Position numbers and translations under genes: made by a program. From Planctomycetota bacterium (GTDB lineage: Bacteria > Planctomycetota > UBA1135 > GCA-002748355), in NCBI GenBank assembly GCA_020426005.1, contig JAGQQW010000007.1, positions 1-61,619 of the forward strand: a stretch of DNA of 61,619 nucleotides. Direction: 5' to 3'. Positions 19,001 to 28,200 of this stretch are shown here, piece after piece. The notes below the pieces were generated by a model. That model was not told the DNA's origin. It was given only the letters and a program-made list of their open reading frames with translations, and searched no databases. Position 1 is the first letter of the stretch. Every line of letters starts with the position of its first letter.

Positions 19001-19668
19001 GGCTCGACGCGTTCATCACCTTGGCGGCACACGCCGCTCACGTTTCGAACACGTCGCTGGCGATCTCGTGGCTCGAACGCGCAGCACTCCATCTACGAGC
19101 GACGATCGCCGGTGAGAACGGGCGAGCACGTCCGGCGTACTCCGCGTGGCTCGACGTCGTGTTCGCCTTCCTCACCACGGTCCCACCGAGCGGCGACTAC
19201 ACGGTGGCGAGCATCACGGAGCACGCGCTCGCGTTCTGGTTCGAGCATCTCGAAGCCGCACCTTCGTCGCACACGCTCTTGCAACTCGGCCCTGCATGCC
19301 GACACGCACCGGAGTCCTTGCGCAATACGATTGCCGACAACCTCGAACGCATCGAAGAGCACCGTATCGGCTACAACGAACTGCGCCGCTGCAACGCTGC
19401 GCTTCGCCTGCTCGGGCGCCCCGAACGCGCGCTGCAATTGATCAACTCGAGGCGACGACGCATCCAAGACCCCGTACTCCTCGGCAATCTCGCATGGGAC
19501 AAGGCGCTCGTTCTTCTCGAAGACGAGACGCGTCGCGACGAACTCGCGAGCGCGTTGCTCGAAGCGAGCCGCTTCTCGGATACGGAAGCGACACGCGAAG
19601 TCGCCGGACGCCTGCTAGCGACACTGCCCGTCACCACGAAGGACAGCCTCGCGATGCAGCCCGCGTGA
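16060..19668 (+). CDS. Multidomain methyltransferase / GT2-like / GT9 glycosyltransferase fusion
   Basis: The ~1202-residue cytosolic protein joins several parts. Residues about 165-300 resemble a class I SAM methyltransferase (GVDFF... SFDAVYSSHCLEDL... RILRIGGHLSLYLPL). Residues about 345-530 look like a GT-A fold with no clear DxD. Residues about 570-850 are a GT9 (ADP-heptose:LPS heptosyltransferase-like) domain, with RVLFVCLRTFGDAILS, HTTAGWDSKSL, YVGPDSGCLHLAS, and a Cys cluster CGRSCRDKTCDM. About 300 helical residues of unknown type follow. GT9 enzymes normally act alone at around 350 residues. I chose the ATG at 16060 because GAGG ends five bases before it; a GTG at 16054 is possible. 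It heads a run of glycosyltransferase-like genes and may act on a surface glycan; the substrate is unknown. Confidence 0.75.
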   Translation: MAELPSSIRVPVAEDLRPYFVLEVESELEGATSRFGGWWAAVWSSSIPCMQLGVGDGYPVGRAIAVEDDGERSVRTELLANAAFFVTTRESSLTTAREVGVQTLFVPDGEPRVDPLPEAATGFDRCRILRAHTSFRRDLLLQDVQREFERLAPGILRRDLGESARCRERLRHYLGGKLADLGHGGCKILPDAVGVDFFKYDADDWIGDVRDLYFFGDQSFDAVYSSHCLEDLWDPRQALEEWSRILRIGGHLSLYLPLRDFYPNVGTEGANPGHKDDYVPEDVEGFAKDLGNLDVVRSERFEDEDSFEVILRKRAGRSFYLPTGNFGPVAGTTGSASPSGELPKVSVLIVENVDSNDELAARRLRTTIACAEQSLEGVPHETLVLVRTRHAIDDRASLGELAILHENVRIIEDRTPMTYPGRVALLAKQARAEFSIHLLPGTVPIGSALEHLFAAASSGGGFASARAIGIDGTERSRQDAVAAASCVATRTLVDDAFAGSAYHTPLVFEALLQEHEAASCATNAWVLTGGIPSIPDAGRGYGQLAFDRSLLARRLPARRGEDSRHSGQRVLFVCLRTFGDAILSTIALDALAREHPNDRIDVLTEASNAWIYASHERVARVVTCPPAAERVSEELAIHRALFGCAPRSGQERCEYDRFVLCSPRLDNASYCDAGGMRLASYYAAQAGVRTSRGIPVIRVPEDATRESDRLRARLLHGAPYAVLHTTAGWDSKSLTPPQAIQIVDRLASHGLPVIVVGGPDEHVDHPKAINLAGTVPAPTSAALIAGATCYVGPDSGCLHLASTFGVPSLALFAGSHPWIAPPLAAGSTSLLSFTSCVRPCGRSCRDKTCDMRGITRDQLETEIDALVQRAMHGDPPAWDTATHRVMCDGTEVTWIDGRDGPERLEATACAGNVVDLATNGTRSVHSANQFAQLDAITLGEPATELQRIRSALVESETPARYAVHHSPQLEAILARLDRRTRLDAFITLAAHAAHVSNTSLAISWLERAALHLRATIAGENGRARPAYSAWLDVVFAFLTTVPPSGDYTVASITEHALAFWFEHLEAAPSSHTLLQLGPACRHAPESLRNTIADNLERIEEHRIGYNELRRCNAALRLLGRPERALQLINSRRRRIQDPVLLGNLAWDKALVLLEDETRRDELASALLEASRFSDTEATREVAGRLLATLPVTTKDSLAMQPA

Positions 19669-19717
19669 GCGCGCGTCCCTCAAGTCGAACGTCTGAACTG
19701 CCGATGAGAAGGGCATC

Positions 19718-20473
19718 GTGAAGGACCGTCGCATCAGTGCGTATTTGACGACCTCGAATCACGGACGCGAGGCTGTCGGCCTCGACGAGATCCTGGCGTC
19801 GTATCTCACGTTCTCGAGCGAAGTCGTCGTCTGCGACCGCGACAGCCATGACGGGACATGGGAAGAGCTGCGTCACATGACGCAGCAAGACTCTCGTGTT
19901 CGTCTCCTGCGCTGCACCTCGTTGACGCTTCCGCACGACGCACTCTCGCTCGCGCGTGAGGCATGTCGATGCCCCTGGACTTTCGAAGGCTCACCGACGC
20001 TCGTCGTCGATGACTCCGACTCGCCGGGCTTCGATGCGCTGCTGGACCTGCTCGACGACGAGTGGCGGACGCGCGACGGGTGGCCGTGCATCGCGCTCCC
20101 GGTCCTTCGATTCCGTGGCGGAGTCGAGCACGTACGTCGCGACCGCCCTCTTTCGAGGCCGTCGCTGTCATGCAACGATCCGGAGATCACGCACGACATC
20201 CAAGGTCTGACCGATCGGCATACGGGAACACCGATCCCTTGTATCGAAACCGTGCCAGCGGACGTCGAAGCACTGCGGCATGACGGTAGCCACGCTACGG
20301 AACTCGGCGACGCACTCGACCGCGCAACGCACGGCATCCCCGTACTGTGGTGTCACGAGTCGATTCGCGACGTCCTCCCACCGAACCGGCTGCCGAGCGG
20401 CCTCGTCCCGACTCCGCTGCGTCGGACGCGCGTCCTGCGCCCGCAGCCTCGACCGATCTCCGTCGTACACTGA
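19718..20473 (+). CDS. GT2-like glycosyltransferase-related protein
   Basis: The 251-residue protein starts from a GTG with AAGGG a few bases upstream. Its first half looks like a GT-A fold. ISAYLTTSNHGR opens it, followed by SEVVVCDRDSHDGTWEELR, the position where family 2 enzymes carry the nucleotide-sugar-binding Asp and the S-x-DGT signature, and then VVDDSDSP in the place of the DxD motif. The second half is short and shows no membrane helix. It lies 49 bases after the fusion gene, on the same strand. I consider it a divergent GT2-family protein; activity is unproven because acceptor-side motifs are not obvious. Confidence 0.55.
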   Translation: MKDRRISAYLTTSNHGREAVGLDEILASYLTFSSEVVVCDRDSHDGTWEELRHMTQQDSRVRLLRCTSLTLPHDALSLAREACRCPWTFEGSPTLVVDDSDSPGFDALLDLLDDEWRTRDGWPCIALPVLRFRGGVEHVRRDRPLSRPSLSCNDPEITHDIQGLTDRHTGTPIPCIETVPADVEALRHDGSHATELGDALDRATHGIPVLWCHESIRDVLPPNRLPSGLVPTPLRRTRVLRPQPRPISVVH

Positions 20474-20480
20474 GACGGTT

Positions 20481-20945
20481 TCATTCGGTGCGCGTGAAGG
20501 TCGCCTGCATGAGAGGCTGCCAAGCGACGCCGTCCTGCGACAAGGCGATCTCGAACACGTAGCCATCGTCCTTGAACGTGTAGCGGTAGCGGTTGTGCCC
20601 GTGCGGCGTCGCCTTCTCGAACGTGAGAACATCACCTTCGAACTGCCCGTCGACGACCGATCCGGGACCGCCCATCGAATCGAACCAGTGCATGCGATAG
20701 CACGCGTTTTCGGCGTCGTAGCCGTACACGCCGTGACCGCGGAAGTTGACAGTCGAACCTTCCGACTGCACGTAGTCGGACACGACGAAGAAACCATCCA
20801 GCATCTTCGCATGGAGCGTGCTCGTACGACGGCGCTCTTCTGGCCCCCATGCCGAAGCGAACTGGATCTCTTCCCCCGTGAAGGTGCCGCACATCGCCTC
20901 GAGTCTGCGATGTTCGGGGAGCGGTTGCGGTGCCGTGAATGCCAT
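20481..20945 (-). CDS. DUF1579 family protein
   Basis: The 154-residue protein has the DUF1579 pattern of a small beta-barrel-like fold: an N-terminal HRRLEAMCGTFTGEE, then strands with RRTSTLHAKMLDGFFVVSDY, NFRGHGVYGYD and HWFDSMGG, and a C-terminal EKATPHGHNRYRYTF segment. The family's biochemical role is not established. The ATG at 20945 has AGAGG about eight bases upstream; a longer frame further upstream lacks family resemblance. It lies antisense between two glycosyltransferase-like genes and ends only seven bases from the end of the preceding one, so it interrupts that cluster. Confidence 0.75.
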   Translation of the reverse strand: MAFTAPQPLPEHRRLEAMCGTFTGEEIQFASAWGPEERRRTSTLHAKMLDGFFVVSDYVQSEGSTVNFRGHGVYGYDAENACYRMHWFDSMGGPGSVVDGQFEGDVLTFEKATPHGHNRYRYTFKDDGYVFEIALSQDGVAWQPLMQATFTRTE

Positions 20946-21154
20946 GGCCGGACCTCTGATGTGGACTTCGCGCATCATGAGCCTCGAGAGCGCCGGCTGC
21001 ACGCGGCGTTCTCGTGACGCTCTCCCGCTCGTGGTGTTCGCCAGCTCCACGGTGTCATCGCGAGTTCGAGCTCGCAGAACAACTCTCCTGCGATTCGCCC
21101 ACCGTCGTTGCCGATAAGCCCGAAACACGGCTTTCGGCGGGGAGAAGACGGCGA

Positions 21155-22180
21155 GTGCACAAGATCAGCGGCTACACGATCTGCTTCGATGCGAACGCAC
21201 GAGGGGTCGATCTCGAGGCGAGCATTCGATCGTTCTTGCAAGTCTGCGACGAGGTCGTCGTCGTCGACTGCAATGCGGACGGCAATGAAGGCGGCGACAG
21301 CCTTCGAGCCTTGTCGAATAGCGAATCTCGACTCCGGATCGTCCACGAGCCGATCGACCGAGATAGCCCGAGCGCGGCGTTCGACCTGATGTTCGCGAGG
21401 CCGACTCGTGCTCGACAGGAGTGCAACGGGACCGCCGTCTTGAACTTCGACCTCGGCGACTTCGCCGATGCAGACCACCGCGACGATCTTCGCGCGCTCG
21501 CCGATCGACTCGAGTTCGAAGAAGCCCACGTAGGCGCGTATGCACTTCCGCGCGCGGTGCACGCCGCCGACCCAAGGACGTGTGACGCCTCACTCGGTTC
21601 GTCGATCTGCCTCTCCCGGAACGATCCGTTCTACGTTCACGACCTGCAACGGTCGTGGCGTCGGTTCCAGGCCGAAGGAACGCTGCGGATCGGTGTCGGA
21701 ACCCAATCGCACGCTCGCATCGTTCGAAACGACACGCTGAACCCGGTTCCTCATGCCCCGATCCACGACCCGAGGATCGAGGCCTGGATCGAAGACGCAA
21801 GAGGCGTCGGCTCTGCTGCCCTCCTCGCGCGGGACGAACTCCAGATCGCTCTCAACGCCGCCTTCGAAGTGCAGCCGACGATCGTGCGGTACCTGTCCGA
21901 GGAAGCACAGCGTCTGCGCATCGAGTGGATGCGCGACTGGTGGCTACCGAAACTCATCGAATCGTGCGACGAGGAAGCGACCGAACGCCTGCGCGACCAC
22001 GAACGGTGGGATCCATGGTTGCTCGCTTCGTGCGACCTGGCGGAAACGTTCACGAGTGGTACGTCGCCGCAGGAGCGCCGTTCGATCTTCGTCGCGTGCG
22101 GTCGCGTATGCGCCGACGAGACTCGCGGCCTCGCAACACAAGACCTCGTCACGCGTGAGGGCGCAGGGACACACCGATGA
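21155..22180 (+). CDS. GT2-like glycosyltransferase-related protein
   Basis: About 341 residues from the GTG at 21155, chosen because GGGGAG lies about 11 bases upstream and the fold begins directly after it (ISGYTICFDANARGVDLEAS). CDEVVVVDCNADGNEGGDSL corresponds to the GT2 nucleotide-binding strand and DGT-like loop. The C-terminal ~150 residues are helical and Trp-rich (RIEWMRDWWLPK), without a membrane segment. The stop overlaps the next gene (ATGA). The three GT-like proteins of this cluster share the core pattern but little direct identity by eye. Role inferred: sugar transfer or a catalytically reduced relative; acceptor unknown. Confidence 0.55.
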   Translation: MHKISGYTICFDANARGVDLEASIRSFLQVCDEVVVVDCNADGNEGGDSLRALSNSESRLRIVHEPIDRDSPSAAFDLMFARPTRARQECNGTAVLNFDLGDFADADHRDDLRALADRLEFEEAHVGAYALPRAVHAADPRTCDASLGSSICLSRNDPFYVHDLQRSWRRFQAEGTLRIGVGTQSHARIVRNDTLNPVPHAPIHDPRIEAWIEDARGVGSAALLARDELQIALNAAFEVQPTIVRYLSEEAQRLRIEWMRDWWLPKLIESCDEEATERLRDHERWDPWLLASCDLAETFTSGTSPQERRSIFVACGRVCADETRGLATQDLVTREGAGTHR

Positions 22181-24543
22181 ATCTCCTCGTTCTCGAATGC
22201 TGCCGGCAATCCCGCCGACTGCTCTCGCGCCTCGTGGCAGCAACGCGCCAAGACATCGAAGACCTGACGATCGTCCTGATCACACGAGAAGGAGCGACGC
22301 CCGACGCCCGGATCCTCGAGATCGCGCGATCGAGCAGCAGTTGCGATTTCGTGACGATGCAGCTGAGAGATGACGACGGGTTGGGCAGCCTCCTTCGACT
22401 CGTTCGGAAGCGCTACAAGGATGCGAACAAGATCGCGATCTGCTTCGACGACGAGACTCTCGTGCACCCGCAGGCGTTGCGCCGCATGTTCGCGGAGATC
22501 GGCGGTCAGGTCGTGTATGCCGTCGCTGGCTACATTGCCCGCGATGGATCCGCACAGCGCAGTGGCGACGTGGCGGACGGTGCGTTGCCGTCGTTCTCTG
22601 CCGATCGAATCGACGGTCTCGCGGTCGCAGAACTCGACGCTCTCGACGCGATCCATGCGAACGATTCGGAAGGTCGCCGAACGCGGCGCCGCGTGCTCGC
22701 GGAGAGCCTGATCCGCAGCGACACTTCGACCTACGTGACCGAGCTCCTCGTCGAGCGAGACATTGCATCGATTCGCGTCGAGTACGCCCGTGCGGATGCG
22801 CCAGTCACCTTCACGTGCGTTGCACCCGGCGCTGCTGGTTCCTCCGCACCCGTGATGCCTGCGGAAGGATCGGCGACGACACGGACCACACCGTCCACGA
22901 ATGCAATCCCCGAAGCTGAGCACGACTTCGACGACGAACCTCTGCTCGCACACGCATTCCGCCAGGACGAGGCCTCTCGAACCATCAGCTCGGACGAGCC
23001 CGAACGCCACGAGCCGCCACCTTCGGTAGGCTTCGACCCGGGACTGTCGATGGACGTCGACACGTCGTTCGCGAGCGAGTCGCTCGATGACGATGCAAAG
23101 GCACTCTTGACCGAACTCGCAACCGAGGGTCGCCTCGACCTCGAAGAGCTCGAAGCGAGCCTCAAGGACGACGACGCTTCCTCGATCCTCTTCGTTTCCC
23201 GCCTACCGGGTTTGCCGGACGACTTCCGCAAGCGGATGCGCGCGAAGTTCATCGACGCCGGCGGCGATCCCGATCTGGTTCGCGACGAAGAGCCCGCTTC
23301 GAAGAAGTCCGCGGCGGCAGGATCGCTCTCGATGGACGACTTGGGTGTGAGCGACCTGGACGCGGATACGCGCGCAATCCTCGAGGCCGCAATCGAAGGT
23401 CCACCGGACCTGAGTTGGCTCGAAGAAGACGTCGAAGACGAGTCCGCGACGCGGGCTGAGAACAACGCGGAGCCGGACGACTACGCGATCGACGACGCAC
23501 TCGACCGTCTCAAACAGCTCGAGAAGAAGCTCGAAGACGAAGAGCCCGAAGAGGAGAAACCGAGCGCACTCGACGGTTGGTTCGAAGACTTCGAGCGAGA
23601 AGAGGACGAGAAGGCACCGGCTCCGACGCCGAGCGAACCGGAGTCGCCAGCCCCCAAGACACGCAAGAAACTGGACATCGACTTCACGCTCGAACCCGAA
23701 TCGAATGCGAACCCGCTGGCCTGGAAACCGGCGAGTGAGTTCGACGGCATTCGAGATCGTGCCCGAGAGATCGCGAGTCAGATCGCCGAAAGCCTCGTGA
23801 GTCTCCAGCAGCCGAACGGCGAGTTTCTCGAACCCGAGCGCTATGCCAAGGAATGTGCGGCGGCACTGTGGCACGGCCTCGACCGGCAACTGTACCGAGG
23901 TGCGATCCAGAAGGCGCTCGACGCGAGCCAGCGGCGGGCCGAGGCGTTGACCCTTCAGAACCAAGATGACGGGCAAGCGCCGATGCGCGCATATGCCCTC
24001 GGGGCCATGGGCTTCGCGGACGCAGCTCGTCAGCCTCTGGACAGCAAGTATTGCATCGACACGCTCGTCGAAGCCGTCCTGTGCAGTCGTCGCGGTGAAG
24101 TCTTCGACCTCAAACGAGTCAACATGGTGAGGCGTGCGCTCGACGACACGGGTGCACTCTTCGACCGGTGGGCACCGGAGGACCCCGACGCGAGCGTTCT
24201 ATCCGCACGCGACCAGGCCTTTGCGACTCTGCTCGCTAGCGAGCTCGCTCTCCGCAATCCCGACCAGGGTTCGATCGTGAGCTTCGCACGCGAACTCGAA
24301 GACAGGCTTCTAGCACTGGCTCGCACCAAAGCGGGAGCAGCCATGTCGATCGCTGCCTCGGCATATCGCTGCGCCGACCGGCGCGACGACGGCAACTTGA
24401 TGCACCTCATCATCGACCGCTTCGCGAATGCGAGCTGGGACGGAGCCGACAACGCGAGCGGCGAAGGACACAGCGAAAGCCTGTCTTACTTGGGGCTGCA
24501 CCTGGCATTCGACCCGGCACTCGAATCGGCGGAGGCTTACTGA
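22177..24543 (+). CDS. GT-A-like N-terminus, acidic linker and helical C-terminal domain; function unknown
   Basis: The 788-residue protein has three parts. Residues 1-205 look like a GT-A fold (LIVLITREGATPDARILEI-like strands; ICFDDETLVHPQAL in the DxD position). Residues about 215-515 are acidic and low in hydrophobics, with short repeated helical modules around DDDAKALLTELATEGRLDL and DLDADTRAILEAAIEGPPDL. Residues about 520-788 are helical, with LVSLQQPNGEFLEPERYAKE and regularly spaced helices that recall an alpha/alpha toroid of the kind seen in cyclases and some glycosidases. It overlaps both neighbours (ATGA before, TGATG after), so it is cotranslated with them. I do not recognise the family. 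Confidence 0.6.
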   Translation: MNLLVLECCRQSRRLLSRLVAATRQDIEDLTIVLITREGATPDARILEIARSSSSCDFVTMQLRDDDGLGSLLRLVRKRYKDANKIAICFDDETLVHPQALRRMFAEIGGQVVYAVAGYIARDGSAQRSGDVADGALPSFSADRIDGLAVAELDALDAIHANDSEGRRTRRRVLAESLIRSDTSTYVTELLVERDIASIRVEYARADAPVTFTCVAPGAAGSSAPVMPAEGSATTRTTPSTNAIPEAEHDFDDEPLLAHAFRQDEASRTISSDEPERHEPPPSVGFDPGLSMDVDTSFASESLDDDAKALLTELATEGRLDLEELEASLKDDDASSILFVSRLPGLPDDFRKRMRAKFIDAGGDPDLVRDEEPASKKSAAAGSLSMDDLGVSDLDADTRAILEAAIEGPPDLSWLEEDVEDESATRAENNAEPDDYAIDDALDRLKQLEKKLEDEEPEEEKPSALDGWFEDFEREEDEKAPAPTPSEPESPAPKTRKKLDIDFTLEPESNANPLAWKPASEFDGIRDRAREIASQIAESLVSLQQPNGEFLEPERYAKECAAALWHGLDRQLYRGAIQKALDASQRRAEALTLQNQDDGQAPMRAYALGAMGFADAARQPLDSKYCIDTLVEAVLCSRRGEVFDLKRVNMVRRALDDTGALFDRWAPEDPDASVLSARDQAFATLLASELALRNPDQGSIVSFARELEDRLLALARTKAGAAMSIAASAYRCADRRDDGNLMHLIIDRFANASWDGADNASGEGHSESLSYLGLHLAFDPALESAEAY

Positions 24544-25151
24544 TGAACGTACTCGAACACCCGGTCATTGCCCGAGGCCTCCGAATCGAGACGCGAGACG
24601 AATCGATCGCGACGCCGTCGCTATCGCCGCTGCACGCGGCTCGATCCTCGAAGGATCCAGCCGGAATCCGCATGACTGTGGGTGGCGGGATCTTGCTGTG
24701 CAGCCAAGTCGAGATGGCCGGTTGGAGCGATTGGAACATCGAGGTCATCGAACCGACATCCGTCGTATCGATCTCCGTCGAGTGGCGCCTCGACGGCAAT
24801 CTCGTCGACATCGTGCGCTTCGGAGACAAACACGTCGCTCGCGGCACGCGGGTCGTGCACGTTACGGACGTGCGCGACGTCTTCTTCGGGCGTATGCACC
24901 TGCGGCGTTTGCCACCCACGATGCCGGATGATTTCGAGTCCTGCCTCGTGCTGACGAGCCATGCCTCGGATTGGATCCTGCGCAGCACGATGCGATCGCG
25001 CCCACCCGAGGACCTCGAACTCGATGCGCAGATTGCATTCCATCGACGCATGCGCGTCTCCCCCGAACTCTCGAGCCTCACGGACGAGTCCCGAACGCTT
25101 GCCGCCGGCACGAAGATCCGCCTCGGCCTGACCGAGGTCACACCGATCTGA
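24543..25151 (+). CDS. Hypothetical protein, last gene of glycosyltransferase-like cluster
   Basis: The 202-residue protein has no membrane segment or signal peptide. The middle is beta-rich (MTVGGGILLCSQVEMAGWSD, VVSISVEWRLDGN, RVVHVTDVRDVFFGRMHLRR), suggesting a small beta-sandwich. I do not recognise a family. Its ATG shares one base with the upstream stop (TGATG), so it is coupled to the GT-A/helical protein and probably works with it. A 50-base gap separates it from the kinase gene. Confidence 0.5.
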   Translation: MNVLEHPVIARGLRIETRDESIATPSLSPLHAARSSKDPAGIRMTVGGGILLCSQVEMAGWSDWNIEVIEPTSVVSISVEWRLDGNLVDIVRFGDKHVARGTRVVHVTDVRDVFFGRMHLRRLPPTMPDDFESCLVLTSHASDWILRSTMRSRPPEDLELDAQIAFHRRMRVSPELSSLTDESRTLAAGTKIRLGLTEVTPI

Positions 25152-25201
25152 AATCCCGCCTCATGCGGTATCGACCCCACGCGGTCTGATAGATTCCGCA
25201 C

Positions 25202-28200
25202 ATGGGCTCGAGAGACGAGCAGATCGATTCGATTCTCGAGCGATGCTTCGCTACGGATCCAGCGCGGTTCGAAGCGGAGATTCGCGCGGCTTGCTCGGCT
25301 CATCCCGAGCTCGCAACAGCCATCGAGGCACGCCTCGAAAAACTGCGACGGATAGGATTCCTCGAGGCACACGAACCACGTGGAATCGACGTTCTGCAAA
25401 TCGAAGACTTCACGCTTCGCGAAGCACTCGGCCGAGGAGGCATGGGCGTCGTTCATCGGGCGACTCAGACCTCACTGGGCCGCGATGTCGCGCTCAAACT
25501 GATTCGACCCGAGTTCCTGTTCTTCGAGGGCGCGCATCAGCGCTTTCACCGCGAAATCGTCGCGATCTCGAAGCTGCAGCATCGCAACATCGTCCCGGTT
25601 CTCGCCTCCGGAGAGGCGAGCGGGACGCCTTGGTTCGCAATGGAGCTCCTGCGTGGCGCGTCCCTGCGCGACCTCTTGGACGAGTTGGCAAAGCAACCCC
25701 CTCAGGACACGACGGCAGCAGACTACGGCACAGCGCTCCTCAGGCGCGCACACGCGACCGACGAGGTCCGGGACGACGCGTTCACCGGGACGCGCATCCA
25801 GTGCGCGATCCGCATCGTCAGAGACGTCGCCAACGCGCTCGAACACGCTCACGGACGCGGTGTCATCCACCGCGATGTCAAGCCGTCCAACATCTCGGTC
25901 GAGCCGGATGGGACGATTCGCCTGTTCGACTTCGGACTGGCGCGCTCGGGGGACATCGACGCCCGCATGACTCAGGATCCAGGCACGCTCGGATCTCTGC
26001 ACTACATGCCTCCCGAGGCGTTGCGTGGTGAAATCGCGGCCCCCGAACGCGGAGACGTCTGGGCGCTCGGCGTCATCCTCTACGAACTACTGACGCACCG
26101 TCGCCCATTCGAGAGCAAAGACAGGGAATCCCTGCGTGAGTCGATTCTCGCCGCGACTCCGTCGAGACCACGCGAGTACGATCGTGCGATCCCGGTCGAT
26201 GTCGAGACCGTTTGCGCCACGGCACTCGAGCCGTCCGAAGCGCGTCGCTACGCGAGCGCACGTGATTTCGCGCGCGATCTGGATCACCTTCTCGCGCACC
26301 GCCCGATCGAAGCACGTCCCCCGGGTCGTGCATTGCGTCTCCGTCGTTGGATCCAGCGTCATCCGACGATGAGCGTCGCCGTACTTCTCGGGTTCTTTCT
26401 CCTCGTCGTGGCACCTCTCGTCACGATCTCACAAGTACTGCGCGAACGAAACGCCGCCATCGCCGAGCGAGATCGCGCGGACCGGATCGGCTATTCCGCC
26501 GGGCTTCTCGCGGCCGACACGTCGACGAGGAACTCCGAGATCTCGGTCGCGAAGGCGTTCTTGTCGGGGTGCGCAGAAGAGCTCCGGGACTTCGAGTGGC
26601 GACACCTGTCCACGCTCGTCGATTCGCGGTCGAGTCGACTCGCGATTCCAGCGCGCGCCTTCGACCTACGTGCCGTCGATGATCGCACGGTCGCGTTCGT
26701 CGACGGCGGGAACACCATCAGGCTCGTCGGCGTACCGAACATCGAAGTTCGCAGCGAACTGCAAATCGAGAACGCCTCCCTCACAGCCATCTCGAGTGTT
26801 CCTGACGAGCACGGAGGAATCGACGTCATCGTCGGGGATTCACAGGGCACGATTCACGTCGTGCCACGAACGCTCGCAGGCTCGTCGCGCTCCACGATCC
26901 GGACCGGATCGACTCCGATCCGCGCGATCATCACAGATCCGAAGTCGTCATCACGCATCGGAATCCTCGCAGCGACTCTCCTTGATGACTTCGGGCCGGA
27001 CGGCAGCACCCTGCACGTCTTCGAGCGGGATGGCGCGCGATGGAGTCCCGTCGTATCTCGGCAATTTGCCGGTGCTGCGGCTCGCAGTGTGGTGTTCGAC
27101 CCCGATCACGATCGACTTTATTTCGATCGTGGCAATGACATCCTCCAGTGGGACTATCGAACAAACGGAGCCCCGCGTCTGTTGTCTCGATCGAGTCACC
27201 GCATCAAGGCGCTCGCCGTGTTGCCACGCGAACGACGGCTTCTCGTCGCGCGCCAAGCAGCGACGATCCTCGCGATCGATCTCGAGCAACCCGACGATGT
27301 CAGGTCGCTCACGTCGCACGATGCACAAGTGGTCGACCTCTGCGTCGACGACGACGGTCGCAGCTTCGTATCGGCGAGCTGGGACAAGACCGTCACACTT
27401 TGGAACGACCAATCCGACGCGACACCACGCCGTCTGCGCGGCTCCGACGAGTCCCTGGACACAGCCGCTCTTTGCGGCGCGTTCGTCGTCGCGACGAGTT
27501 CACGCATCGTTGCTGGCGAGGGAGAGCCGGAGCTTCACGTCTGGCGACGTTCCGCTGCACCGCGCGCCACGTTCACACTGGCACGACCCGTCGCCAGATT
27601 GGCATTCGATGCGCAGCGATCGACCCTCTACGCAGGTGGCTACGACGGCCTCATCAGGGCGTTCGACATCGATGAGAATCGGTTGCGCTTCGTGCTGTCG
27701 CACGGCCGCCCGCCGACCGCACTCCTCGTCGTCGGCGAAACCTTGCACGCCGTCGATGCGAACGGCACATGGACGACTTGGAAGAACGGTGCGGAAACAC
27801 GCCGCTTGCAGCAAGGCCACGCCATCACAGCACTCGTTCACTCCACGACCACGGGCGATCATGGCAGCTTTCTCGCGGGAACCTCCGATGGACGCGTGAT
27901 CGAGTTCGATCCGGACGGCAATCCCGTGAGGAGCATCGAGCTCGGCACTTCGCTCGTGCGTTGCATCGTCCTGAGCCCGAACCGCGACATGTTCTGCGCG
28001 ACCGACGATGCGGGCGATGTTCATTTGATCGCGAACGACACGCTCGAACGCAAGTTGTCGTTTCGTGCACTCGAAGCTCGCGCGTTCGCCGCGGCGTGGT
28101 CGTCGGATGGCAGCAGGCTCTTCGTCGCCGGCAAGGACCGCAGGATCGTGTGCCACTCGGCGCAGGACGGAAAACGGCTAGGCGTCTTGCACGGCCACGA

